Source of the DNA: Streptomyces rubrogriseus
GTDB lineage: Bacteria; Actinomycetota; Actinomycetes; Streptomycetales; Streptomycetaceae
Direction of reading: 5' to 3'
DNA: 64,000 bases
Assembly: GCF_027947575.1 (NCBI RefSeq)
Contig: NZ_CP116256.1
Span: forward strand, 7,998,001-8,062,000
Shown here: in pieces, positions 34,719-42,923 of the stretch
How positions within the stretch are numbered: the first letter of the stretch is position 1
Layout: each line of letters opens with the position of its first letter
Notes under the pieces: model-generated
What the model was told of the DNA's origin: nothing
Database searches by the model: none
Seen by the model: only the letters and a program-made list of their open reading frames with translations
Translations under genes and position numbers: made by a program

Positions 34719-34732
34719 GTTTCACGTGAAAC
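34719..34732. other. parS centromere site (ParB-binding)
   Basis: GTTTCACGTGAAAC, the perfect 14-bp palindromic parS consensus, stands in the short gap between hbpS and the M1 peptidase gene. ParB binds such sites to organise and segregate chromosomes during sporulation. In S. coelicolor they cluster around oriC, so this window should lie within a few hundred kilobases of the origin. Confidence 0.88.
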
Positions 34733-34750
34733 ACCCCATAGGATCACGAG

Positions 34751-36214
34751 GTGCGCACCCCTCGTCTGCTCGTAGCCGCCGCCACCGTCGTCGCCCTCGC
34801 GGCGTGCAGTGGCGGCGGCACGGTCGAGGGCACCCCCGGCGGCTCGGGCGTGCGCGACCCGTACTTCCCCAAGGCGGGCAACGGGGGCTACGACATCGGC
34901 CACTACGACCTGAGGCTGGACTACGACCCCGGCCGCGATCCCGACCGCGACGCCGATGCCGATGCTGATGCCGATGCCGATGCCGGCTCCGGCGCCGGGC
35001 ACCTCACCGGCACCGCGACGATCACCGCCCGTGCGACCCGCGACCTCTCGGCCTTCGACCTCGACCTCAAGGGCCTGGACGTCGAGGAGGTCACGGTCGA
35101 GGGCCGGGACGCCCGGTTCAACCGGGCCGGACAGGAACTGACGGTCCGCCCGGCCGAGGAGCTGAACGACGGGGAGACGTTCCGGGTGACCGTCCGGTAC
35201 TCCGGCGAACCGGAGACCATCACCGACCCCGACGACTCCGAGGAGGGCTGGCTGCCCACCGCCGACGGCGCGGTCGGGCTGGGCGAGCCGACGGGCTCGA
35301 TGGCCTGGTTCCCCGGCAGCCACCACCCCTCCGACAAGGCGACGTACGACCTCGCGATGACCGTGCCGGAGGGCCTCGGCGTGGTCTCCAACGGCGAGTT
35401 GCGGGACGAGCGGACCCGGGACGGGCGTACGACGTTCACCTGGCACACCGCCGAGCCGATGGCGAGCCATGTCGTCACCGTCGCCGTCGGCGAGTGGGAG
35501 ACCGCCCGTTCCACCACGGACGACGGTCTGCCGGTGTACACGGCCGTCGACCCGACGCAGGCCGACGCGAGCCGGAAGGTGCTGAAGCGGATCCCCGAGA
35601 TCATGGACTGGGCTCGGGAGAACTTCGGCCCCTACCCCTTCTCCTCCACCGGCGCGATCGTCGACCGCGACGAGGACGCCGGGTACGCCCTGGAGACCCA
35701 GAACCGGCCCTACTTCCCCGGCGCCCCCGACACCGTCCTGCTCGTCCACGAACTCGCCCACCAGTGGTACGGCAACTCCGTCAGCCCGAAGACCTGGCGG
35801 GACATGTGGCTCAACGAGGGCTTCGCCACCTACGCGGAGTGGCTGTGGGAGGAGGACCACGGCGGCGACACGGCCCAGGAGTCCTTCGAGGCGCTCTACG
35901 ACGGCACGTACTACGACGACGAGGACGCGAACGACTCGATCTGGGCGTTCCCGCCCGCGGACCCGCCCGACGCGGCGCACATCTCCGACAGCCCGGTCTA
36001 CCAGCGGGGCGCGATGGTCCTGCACAAGATCCGCGAGACGGTCGGCGACGACGCCTTCCGGCAGTTGCTGCACGGCTGGGCCGCCGTCCACCGCCACGGC
36101 AACGCGGACACCGAGGACTTCACGGCGTACGTGGAGAGGTCGGCGCCGGACGAGGACTTCTCGGAGATCTGGGCGGACTGGCTGCGCGGGGACGGCCGGC
36201 CGGACTCCCCGTGA
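34751..36214 (+). CDS. M1 family zinc metallopeptidase lipoprotein
   Basis: A 487-residue exported aminopeptidase-type protein. The N-terminal signal ends in lipobox LAACS (about residue 18). The zinc site is VHELAHQWYG, with the third ligand in NEGFATYAEWLWEE about 20 residues later; an N-terminal beta domain precedes it. It lacks the long C-terminal helical domain of PepN, as do other short actinobacterial members. Residues about 67-80 are an Asp-Ala dipeptide run encoded by a GATGCC-type microsatellite. GTG 34751 is the start. Confidence 0.92.
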   Translation: MRTPRLLVAAATVVALAACSGGGTVEGTPGGSGVRDPYFPKAGNGGYDIGHYDLRLDYDPGRDPDRDADADADADADAGSGAGHLTGTATITARATRDLSAFDLDLKGLDVEEVTVEGRDARFNRAGQELTVRPAEELNDGETFRVTVRYSGEPETITDPDDSEEGWLPTADGAVGLGEPTGSMAWFPGSHHPSDKATYDLAMTVPEGLGVVSNGELRDERTRDGRTTFTWHTAEPMASHVVTVAVGEWETARSTTDDGLPVYTAVDPTQADASRKVLKRIPEIMDWARENFGPYPFSSTGAIVDRDEDAGYALETQNRPYFPGAPDTVLLVHELAHQWYGNSVSPKTWRDMWLNEGFATYAEWLWEEDHGGDTAQESFEALYDGTYYDDEDANDSIWAFPPADPPDAAHISDSPVYQRGAMVLHKIRETVGDDAFRQLLHGWAAVHRHGNADTEDFTAYVERSAPDEDFSEIWADWLRGDGRPDSP

Positions 36215-36238
36215 GCCGTCCGCCCGTTCACCGCCGCC

Positions 36239-37210
36239 TCACCCTTGGTCGGCGCCGAAGGTCTCCAGCAGCAGGGCCAGGTCCGGCGGCCAGAGCGGCT
36301 CGGGCGCTTCGGCGAGTTCGGCCCGGCTCCACCAGCGCCAGGTGAGGATGCCGTCCGCGGCGTGCGCGGCGGCCAGGTGGGGGCCGGTGGGCTCCCGGCG
36401 GGGCCCCTGGGCGACGTAGATGTGCTCGTACTGGCGGACGGGGCCGACGCTCAGGTGGGTGAAGTCGTGTTCCCAGGTGCAGAGCAGCGGGCCCGGTTCC
36501 AGGTCGGTCCAGCCGGTCTCCTCGCGCACCTCGCGCAGGGCGCCCTCGCGGGGGTTCTCGTCCGCCTCCAGGCCGCCGCCGGGCATCGCCCAGTGCACGC
36601 CGACCTCGACGTTGTCGTAGCGCAGGAGGAAGACGGCGCCCTCGGGGTCGAGCACGGCGACGCGGGCGGCGCGGCGCGGGGTGCGCGGCCTGTCGCTCTC
36701 CAACTCCCTGCGCAGCACGGCGCAGGGCCGGTCGGCCCCGAGGTCGCGGCGGTGGTCCAGGACCCGGTAGCCGAGGGCGGTCCAGAAGGAGAGCGCGTCG
36801 GTGTTGCCGTCGAGGACGGCGAGCCGTACGGCGGTGCGGCCCGCGGCCCGGAAACGGTCCTCGACGAGGGAGACGAGCCGGCTGCCGTGTCCCTGCCGGG
36901 TCAGCCCCGCGTCCACCATCAGCAGCCCGATCCAGGGGTCCGGGTCGGACCGGTCGGGGTGCCGGGCGAGCGTCACCGCGACCCCGACCAGCCGGCCCGC
37001 GTCCCTGGCCAGCAGCACCTCGGCGCCGGGCCGCGCCAGTTCGTCGGCGAGCGCGGTCGCGACCTGCTCCGGACGGATGTCCTCCGGGTCGGGGAAGTCG
37101 CCGCTGAGCGCGTGGAAGGCGCGGTGGGAGGCGTAGAGGGCGGTCAGTTCGGTGAGCACGGGGCCCGGGATGTCGTGGTCGGGGGTGAGGGCGAGCGGGG
37201 TGAGGATCAC
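36239..37210 (-). CDS. Fusion of a GNAT acetyltransferase with a Nudix hydrolase
   Basis: A 323-residue bifunctional protein. Residues about 1-170 form a GNAT domain (WIGLLMVDAGLTRQGHGSRL as the acetyl-CoA loop, then ALSFWTALGYRVLD). Residues about 178-320 form a Nudix domain with an intact box, GGGLEADENPREGALREVRE followed by ETGW. One half could acetylate and the other hydrolyse a nucleoside-diphosphate-linked compound; substrates unknown. GTG 37210 is the start. It begins 9 bases after the alcohol dehydrogenase stop, so they may be co-transcribed. Confidence 0.85.
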   Translation of the reverse strand: MILTPLALTPDHDIPGPVLTELTALYASHRAFHALSGDFPDPEDIRPEQVATALADELARPGAEVLLARDAGRLVGVAVTLARHPDRSDPDPWIGLLMVDAGLTRQGHGSRLVSLVEDRFRAAGRTAVRLAVLDGNTDALSFWTALGYRVLDHRRDLGADRPCAVLRRELESDRPRTPRRAARVAVLDPEGAVFLLRYDNVEVGVHWAMPGGGLEADENPREGALREVREETGWTDLEPGPLLCTWEHDFTHLSVGPVRQYEHIYVAQGPRREPTGPHLAAAHAADGILTWRWWSRAELAEAPEPLWPPDLALLLETFGADQG

Positions 37211-37219
37211 CCCGGCAAC

Positions 37220-38347
37220 CTATCCGGCCGTCGGGTCCTGCGGCCCGGACCGATCCGGGCCGCGGGGGTCGGGGTCGGAGAGGCCGGGGTCGGAGGGGTC
37301 GGAGAGGTCGAGGTCGGAGAGGTTGAGGACGAAGCGGTGGCGGACGTCGCCCCGGGCCAGGCGGTCGAGGGCCTCGTTCACGCGGGCGGAAGGGAGGAGT
37401 TCGATGTCGGCGGTGATGCCGTGCGCGGCGCAGAAGGCCAGCATCTCGGCGGTGCCCTTCCGGCCGCCGCTGCCCGCGGAGCTGAGTTTCTTGCGGCCGA
37501 CGAGCAGGTCGAGGGTCTCCAGGGTGACCGGTCCGAGGTGCCCGAGGTGGCTGAGCGTGCCGTCCAGCGCGACCAGGCGGAGGTAGGCCCCGAGGTCGTG
37601 CGGGGCGGAGACGGTGTCGACGACGATGTCGAACCGGTCGCGGGCGGCGGCCATCCGCTCGGGGTCCGTCGAGACGACGAGTTCGCGCGCGCCCAGCCTG
37701 CGGGCGTCCTCGGCCTTGTCCGGCGACCGGCTGATCACCGAGGTGTCGGCGCCGAGCGCGACCGCGAACTTCACGGCGAGGTGGCCGAGGCCGCCGAGAC
37801 CGGCCACGGCGACCCGGGTGCCGGGTCCGGCGCCGAGGGCGCGCAGGGGCTCCCAGACGGTGATCCCGGCGCACAGGAGCGGGGCGGCGGCGGCCGGGTC
37901 CAGAGCGGCCGGGAGGACGTACGCGAACCGTTCGGCGAGCACGTACTCACGGGAGTAGCCGCCGAGGGTGGTCGATCCGTCGAGGCGGTCGGTGCCGCCG
38001 TAGGTCAGGGTGGGGAAGGCGTGGCAGAAGTTCTCCTGGCCGACCCGGCACATGGCGCAGGTGCCGCAGGAGTCGACGATGTTGCCGACCGCGACCGGGT
38101 CTCCGGGCCGGAAGCGGGTGACGGCGGTACCGGTCCCGGTCACCACGCCGGTGAACTCGTGTCCCGGGACGAGGGGCCGCGGGCCGCTCCCGTCGGCGGC
38201 CCCGGCCCGGACGGCGTGCAGGTCCGTGTGGCAGACGCCGCAGTAGTCGACCCGGACGGCGAGGTCGTCGGGGCGCAGGTCGCGCCGTTCCATCGGTACG
38301 CGGCGCAGCGTCGGGCCGGTCGCCTGCCAGCCCACGGTGGTCCTCAT
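37220..38347 (-). CDS. Zinc-dependent alcohol dehydrogenase, cinnamyl/YahK-type
   Basis: A 375-residue MDR-superfamily enzyme. Catalytic-zinc residues are in DYCGVCHTDLHAV (Cys near 37) and PGHEFTGVV (His-Glu near 64); four structural-zinc Cys lie in CGTCAMCRVGQENFC. The cofactor loop is GLGGLGHLAVKFA near 178 and the following SRSPDK suggests NADPH. The C-terminal 30 residues are an unusual Asp/Pro/Ser repeat (LSDPxDP units) encoded by a GTCGGAG-rich DNA repeat. It is divergent from a TetR gene with shared operator-like sites. Confidence 0.9.
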   Translation of the reverse strand: MRTTVGWQATGPTLRRVPMERRDLRPDDLAVRVDYCGVCHTDLHAVRAGAADGSGPRPLVPGHEFTGVVTGTGTAVTRFRPGDPVAVGNIVDSCGTCAMCRVGQENFCHAFPTLTYGGTDRLDGSTTLGGYSREYVLAERFAYVLPAALDPAAAAPLLCAGITVWEPLRALGAGPGTRVAVAGLGGLGHLAVKFAVALGADTSVISRSPDKAEDARRLGARELVVSTDPERMAAARDRFDIVVDTVSAPHDLGAYLRLVALDGTLSHLGHLGPVTLETLDLLVGRKKLSSAGSGGRKGTAEMLAFCAAHGITADIELLPSARVNEALDRLARGDVRHRFVLNLSDLDLSDPSDPGLSDPDPRGPDRSGPQDPTAG

Positions 38348-38364
38348 GGCTCTCTCCGACTTCT

Positions 38365-38384
38365 TAGACAGACTGTTCGGTCTA
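38365..38384. promoter_or_regulatory. Imperfect palindrome, likely TetR operator
   Basis: TAGAC and GTCTA flank the core of this 20-base site between the alcohol dehydrogenase and TetR genes. Its right part CTGTTCGGT recurs as CTGTTCTGT at about 38432-38440, just upstream of the TetR start, suggesting two related binding sites. Confidence 0.5.
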
Positions 38385-38462
38385 TTTCCTGGCCGAGCCT
38401 AGGCGCCGCGGCGGCAGCAGGCAAACCAACTGTTCTGTTTGAGCGTGGGATATCCTGCGGAG

Positions 38463-39062
38463 ATGCCCGACCGCACCCCCGACCAGCCCCTGACCTCCCG
38501 CGGCGCCGCCACCCACCGGCGCATCCTGGACGTCGCGACCCGGGAGTTCGCCGAGCACGGGATCGCCGGGGCACGCGTCGAGCGGATCGTGGCCGCCGCC
38601 CGCACCAACAAGGCCCAGCTCTACGCGTACTTCGGCAGCAAGGACGGGCTGTTCGACGCGATCTTCTTCGGCTCGCTGGACCGCATCGTGAACGTCGTAC
38701 CGATCGACGCCGGCGACCTCGCGGACTGGGCCGTGCGCCTCTACGACGAGTACCTGCGCCGCCCCGACCTGATCCGGCTGGCCACCTGGGCGCGGCTGGA
38801 GCGGCGTCCGGCGGGGCACCTGGTCGACGACGCCGACCGCCGCGACGACGCCAAGCTGCGGGCCGTCGCCGAGGCGCAGGCGGCGGGCCGGGTGCGGCCG
38901 GGCGATCCGTTCGACGTGCTGGCCCTCGTCATCGCCATGTCCATGGCCTGGTCACCGGTCAGCAACGTCTACGCGGCGACCGCCGACGAGCCCGACGACG
39001 TGCACGAACGCCGTCGCGCCCTGCTCCGCGACGCGGTCCGCCGCGCCACGGCACCGGACTGA
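38463..39062 (+). CDS. TetR family transcriptional regulator
   Basis: A 199-residue TetR protein. The HTH reads RVERIVAAARTNKAQLYAYF followed by GSKDGLFDAIFF. The C-terminal domain (RLATWARLERRPAG, VLALVIAMSMAWSPVSNVYA) resembles a subgroup common in actinobacteria. ATG 38463 is used; a GTG 21 bases earlier is possible. It is likely to repress the divergent alcohol dehydrogenase gene through the sites at 38365-38440. Confidence 0.87.
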   Translation: MPDRTPDQPLTSRGAATHRRILDVATREFAEHGIAGARVERIVAAARTNKAQLYAYFGSKDGLFDAIFFGSLDRIVNVVPIDAGDLADWAVRLYDEYLRRPDLIRLATWARLERRPAGHLVDDADRRDDAKLRAVAEAQAAGRVRPGDPFDVLALVIAMSMAWSPVSNVYAATADEPDDVHERRRALLRDAVRRATAPD

Positions 39063-39205
39063 GCCCAGCGGGCCCCGGCCACTCGGCCGCCCCCGGCGGC
39101 CCGGCCCCCAGGAGCCCGGTGAGCCGGGGGGTGCCGGGTGGAAAGGCCGGTGCTCGCGCCGCGGTCGGCCCCGTCACGGCCCGCGGCCGTGGTCGCGGAC
39201 GCGGA

Positions 39206-39251
39206 CCCGTCCGTCTCCGCGCCCCCGTCCGTCTCCGCGCCCCCGTCCGTG
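39206..39251 (+). repeat. Short tandem repeat upstream of the 39.3-kb gene
   Basis: The unit CCGTCCGTCTCCGCGCC is repeated twice and followed by a partial third copy (CCGTCCGTGAC). It lies in a 203-base gap with no recognised gene. Confidence 0.7.
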
Positions 39252-39265
39252 ACACCATCGCCTGC

Positions 39266-39766
39266 GTGCTCGACATCGGCTACGCCCTCTCCACCCGCTT
39301 CCCGGACCCGCCGCAGACGGACTACCGCCGCGCGGACGTCCACGCGCTGCGCCACGACCTGTTCTGCGGGGACGTGTACCTCGCCGACACCAAGGCGGAC
39401 CGGGAGCTGTCCACAGCCTGGGGATGGGTACCGGTGCTCGACTTCGCCTGGGCGCTGTGCGACATCGTCGAGCAGGTCGACCGGGACCCGGCGGGCTCCC
39501 GGGCCGCCCGGCCGCAGCGGGCGGAGCTGGACTTCACCGAGTCCACCGACCGCCTGCTCTTCGAGCGCCGCTTCGGCTGGGTCGACATCGAGGCGGAGTG
39601 GCTCCCGGCGGACGAGCCCCCGCTCTCCTTCTCCCACACCGAACTGCGCCGCGAGGCCCGGGACTTCCTCCACGACCTGCTCGCCGACCTCACCGACCTC
39701 CACGACGACCTCGCGGACAACCCGGCCGTCTGGTCCCTGCAGGCCCGCTTCCCGCGGATCCCGTAG
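39266..39766 (+). CDS. Hypothetical protein
   Basis: A 166-residue soluble acidic protein not recognised as a family. It has a folded-looking N-terminal half (YALSTRFPDPPQTDYRRAD, WGWVPVLDFAWALCDIVEQV), then DFTESTDRLLFERRFGWVDI and a C-terminal helix rich in Asp, Leu and His. No signal or membrane segment is seen. GTG 39266 is the only reasonable start after the upstream repeat. It may be an immunity- or inhibitor-type small protein, but nothing proves this. Confidence 0.65.
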   Translation: MLDIGYALSTRFPDPPQTDYRRADVHALRHDLFCGDVYLADTKADRELSTAWGWVPVLDFAWALCDIVEQVDRDPAGSRAARPQRAELDFTESTDRLLFERRFGWVDIEAEWLPADEPPLSFSHTELRREARDFLHDLLADLTDLHDDLADNPAVWSLQARFPRIP

Positions 39767-39781
39767 CGGGCCCGCGGCGTA

Positions 39782-40486
39782 CTACTCCTCCCCCAGCACC
39801 CGCACCCCCAGCTCCGCCGCCAGGACCGGGGCCAGGTCGAGGAGTTGGGTGGGGCTGATCACCGCGCCCGAGAGGCGGTCCACGCCGCGGGAGAGGTCCA
39901 GTGGGGCGGCGCCGCGCAGGTCGACGTCGGTGAGGGTGACCGCGCTGAGGTCCGCCTGCTTCAGGGCGCAGTCCACGAACTCGACCCGCTCAAGGCGGGC
40001 GCCCCCGAAGTCCGGCTCGACCAGCACGCAGCTCTCGAAGACGACGTCCTTGAGGCGGGCCCGGCGCAGATTGAGGTAGTCGATCTTGCCGCCGCGGATC
40101 AGGACCCGCTCCAGTACGGCGCCGTGCAGCTGGGTGCCGCCGAGGCGGGCGTCGAGCAGCTCCACGTCGCGCAGCGTCGCCTCCGCGAGGTTGGTGCCGA
40201 CGCCGCGGACGCCGGTGAGGCGGGTGTCGAGCAGCCGCGCGGCGCGCAGTGACGCCTCGTCCAGCGCGCAGCCGGTCAGCGCGCAGTCCATGAAGCGGGC
40301 GCCCGCGCCGTCGTGGCCGGTCAGGTCCGTCTCCCGGAAGTCCAGCGCGTCGTAGTCCCCGTCCGGCTCCAGGCCGCCGTCGTCCTCGAACGGCGTGAGC
40401 GGCGGCAGGCGCAGCTCCGGGCGTCTCGCCGCTCGTACCGTCGTCGTGCCGCGCCCGCCCGCCGTTCCCGCCGTTCTCCTCGCCAT
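39782..40486 (-). CDS. Pentapeptide-repeat protein
   Basis: A 234-residue protein. After a basic N-terminal extension, residues about 50-200 contain an A(D/N)Lxx-type array with the usual central Leu/Phe: ALDFRETDLTG, ARFMDCALTGCALDEASLRA, TNLAEATLRDVELLDARL, ADLSAVTLTDVDLRGA. Such arrays fold as a right-handed quadrilateral beta helix; some members mimic DNA and protect gyrase, most are uncharacterised. ATG 40486 is used. It is divergent from the FAD oxidoreductase gene and converges with the hypothetical gene. Confidence 0.85.
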   Translation of the reverse strand: MARRTAGTAGGRGTTTVRAARRPELRLPPLTPFEDDGGLEPDGDYDALDFRETDLTGHDGAGARFMDCALTGCALDEASLRAARLLDTRLTGVRGVGTNLAEATLRDVELLDARLGGTQLHGAVLERVLIRGGKIDYLNLRRARLKDVVFESCVLVEPDFGGARLERVEFVDCALKQADLSAVTLTDVDLRGAAPLDLSRGVDRLSGAVISPTQLLDLAPVLAAELGVRVLGEE

Positions 40487-40650
40487 GGGGACATGCTGCA
40501 CCCCGCCACTGACATCCCCCTCCGGCCTGCGGAAATCTCCCTTCCTCCGGCCGGATGTCACATCCGGCACCCCCTCGGCCGTCGTACGGGCAGACAGGCG
40601 CCGTGCCAGGCGACCCGACCGCGACCCCGAACCGAGGGAGAACCCGAGCC

Positions 40651-41811
40651 ATGCATCGCATCACCGTCATCGGCGGCGGCTTCGCCGGACTGACCGCGGC
40701 CATCACCGCCGCCGAGGCGGGCGCCAAGGTCACCGTCCACGAGGCCCACCACACGCTCGGCGGGCGGGCCCGGACGGCCGACGGCCCCTACCGGACCAAC
40801 GACGGCCCGCACGCCCTCTACAACGGCGGCCCGCACTGGGCCTGGCTGCGCCGGCGCGACCTGATCGGTCCGCTCGCGCCCATCCCGCCGCTGGAGGCGG
40901 CCCGGCTGCGGCTGCGGCACAAGGGGGCGCTGCGCCGCACCCCGCCGTTCGCCATGCTGAAACTGCTGCGCCGGGGGGTGGGACCGGCGCCGGTCGACGT
41001 CGACTTCCTGACCTGGGCGACCGGGATCGCGGGCGAGGAGGGGGCCCGGGCCGCCGCCCACTACTGCGCGGTCGCCCTCTTCCACCACGATCCGGGGTCG
41101 CTGTCCGCGGCCTTCGTGCAGGAGCGGCTGCGCCGGGCCGCCAAGCTGCCGCCCGAGGCGCACTACCCGCGCGGCGGCTGGGCCGGGGTGGTGGACCGGA
41201 TGGCCGCCCTGGCCTGGAACCTCGGGGTCCGGATGGAGACGGTCTCCCGCGTGGACACGCTGCCCACCGACGCCCCCGTCATCGTCGCCACGTCCCTCGA
41301 CGCGGCCCGCCGGCTGCTGGACGACCCCGCGCTGACCTGGCCGAGCGGCCGCACCACCCTGGTCGACCTGGCCGTACGGACCCGGCGCGGCGACGCCTTC
41401 GCCGTCTCCGACCTGGACGCGCCGGGGTGGATCGAGCGGTTCACGGCGCAGGACCGCACGCTCGCGCCGGCGGGCGAGCAGCTGATCCAGGGGCAGATCC
41501 CCATCGCGCCGCACGAGTCGAAGGCGGACGGCACCGCACGCGCCGAGCACCTGCTCGACCTGGGCTTCCCCGGCTGGCGCGAGCGGCTGACCTGGCGGCG
41601 CGAGGCGGTCGCGAACGGCCGTACCGGCGCCGTCGACCTGCCGGGAACCACCTGGCGCGACCGGCCGGCCGTCGACCGCGGCGACGGCGTCTACCTCGCC
41701 GGTGACCAGGTCGCCTCGCCCGGTCTGCTCTCCGAGGTCTCCTTCAACAGCGCGCTGACCGCGGTCTCCCTCGCCCTCGGGCGGCGCGAGCTTGACCTCA
41801 AGCGTGCTTGA
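40651..41811 (+). CDS. FAD-dependent amine oxidase/phytoene desaturase-like oxidoreductase
   Basis: A 386-residue flavoprotein. The Rossmann FAD motif is ITVIGGGFAGLTAAITAAEA at residues 4-23, continued by VHEAHHTLGGRARTADGPYR, the second FAD/amine oxidase element. The C-terminal FAD segment is GVYLAGDQVASPGLLSEVSF. Substrate unknown; the architecture is that of NAD(P)/FAD-binding desaturase-like proteins. ATG 40651 follows GAGGGAGAA. The quinone oxidoreductase gene follows after 52 bases on the same strand. Confidence 0.87.
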   Translation: MHRITVIGGGFAGLTAAITAAEAGAKVTVHEAHHTLGGRARTADGPYRTNDGPHALYNGGPHWAWLRRRDLIGPLAPIPPLEAARLRLRHKGALRRTPPFAMLKLLRRGVGPAPVDVDFLTWATGIAGEEGARAAAHYCAVALFHHDPGSLSAAFVQERLRRAAKLPPEAHYPRGGWAGVVDRMAALAWNLGVRMETVSRVDTLPTDAPVIVATSLDAARRLLDDPALTWPSGRTTLVDLAVRTRRGDAFAVSDLDAPGWIERFTAQDRTLAPAGEQLIQGQIPIAPHESKADGTARAEHLLDLGFPGWRERLTWRREAVANGRTGAVDLPGTTWRDRPAVDRGDGVYLAGDQVASPGLLSEVSFNSALTAVSLALGRRELDLKRA

Positions 41812-41863
41812 GGTCGTTGAGTGGGGCCAGGAACAGCTCCGCTCCTCACCCTGGGGGTCCGCC

Positions 41864-42844
41864 ATGCACGCCATCCGACTGCACTCCTTCGGCCCGGCCG
41901 GGAACCTCGTCCTGGAGGAGGTCGAGGACCCGGCGCCCGGCCCCGGCCAGGTCCGGGTCGCCGTCCGCGCGGCGGGCGTCCATCTCCTGGACACCGCCCT
42001 GCGCGAGGGCGTCCAGGGGCCCTCGCCCACGCTTCCGGAGCTGCCCACGATCCCCGGCCGCGAGGTCGCCGGCCTCGTCGACGCCCTCGGGGAGGGCGCG
42101 CCGGAGAGCTGGCTGGGCAGGCGCGTCGTCGCCCACCTCGGCTTCGCCCCGGGGGGCTACGCCGCACTCGCCGTCACGGACCTCGCCCGCGTCCACGAGA
42201 TCCCCGCGAACCTGGACTTCGCCGAGGCCGTCGCCATGATCGGCACGGGGCGTACGGCTATGGGCATCCTCCAGTTCGCCGACCTCGGGCCCGGCTCGGT
42301 GGCCGTGGTCCCGGCCGCCGCGGGCGGCATCGGCACGCTGCTGGTGCAGTACGCGAAGAACGCCGGTGCCACGGTGGTCGGCCTCGCGGGCGGCCCGGAC
42401 AAGACCGCGCTCGTCGCCGCGAACGGCGCCGATCTCGCCGTCGACTACCTGGACCCCCAGTGGCCGGCGAAGGTCCGCGCCCACCTGGGCGGCACGGAGG
42501 CCACCGTCGTCTTCGACGGCGTCGGCGGGGACGTCGCCCGCGAGGCGGTCGCCCTGCTCGGTCCGGGCGGCCGCCACCTGGTCTTCGGCTGGTCGGGCAA
42601 GGGCCTGCACGACGGCACCCCGTACTTCGTCGACGGCGTCTCCCAGCAGGTCCTCGGCCCGGTCATGATGGAGCGGGCCGGCGGTGCCAACCCCGTACGC
42701 ACCCTCGAACTGCGCGCCCTCGCCGAGGCCGCCGAGGGCCGGCTCGTCCCGGCCGTGCGGCGCTTCCCGCTCGCCGAAGCCGCCGCCGCGCACCGCGCCC
42801 TGGAGAACCGGGGAACCACCGGGAAGGTGGTCCTCGAACCGTGA
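41864..42844 (+). CDS. Zinc-independent quinone oxidoreductase (MDR family)
   Basis: A 326-residue NADPH:quinone reductase-like enzyme. The N-terminal GroES-like domain has VRVAVRAAGVHLLDTALREG and IPGREVAGLVDALGEG; the zinc Cys residues of alcohol dehydrogenases are missing. The cofactor loop is AAAGGIGTLLVQYAKNAGA near residue 153, and the C terminus is HRALENRGTTGKVVLEP, typical of the group. Role: reduction of quinones or enals. ATG 41864 (MHAIRLHSF) is used; upstream readings overlap the previous gene. Confidence 0.9.
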   Translation: MHAIRLHSFGPAGNLVLEEVEDPAPGPGQVRVAVRAAGVHLLDTALREGVQGPSPTLPELPTIPGREVAGLVDALGEGAPESWLGRRVVAHLGFAPGGYAALAVTDLARVHEIPANLDFAEAVAMIGTGRTAMGILQFADLGPGSVAVVPAAAGGIGTLLVQYAKNAGATVVGLAGGPDKTALVAANGADLAVDYLDPQWPAKVRAHLGGTEATVVFDGVGGDVAREAVALLGPGGRHLVFGWSGKGLHDGTPYFVDGVSQQVLGPVMMERAGGANPVRTLELRALAEAAEGRLVPAVRRFPLAEAAAAHRALENRGTTGKVVLEP

Positions 42845-42923
42845 CCGGCGGCCGGCGCGGCGACCCGACCGGCGGCTCGGGCAACAGGATGCGACACCTC
42901 CCGAATCGTGGTCTTCTGGCGAA

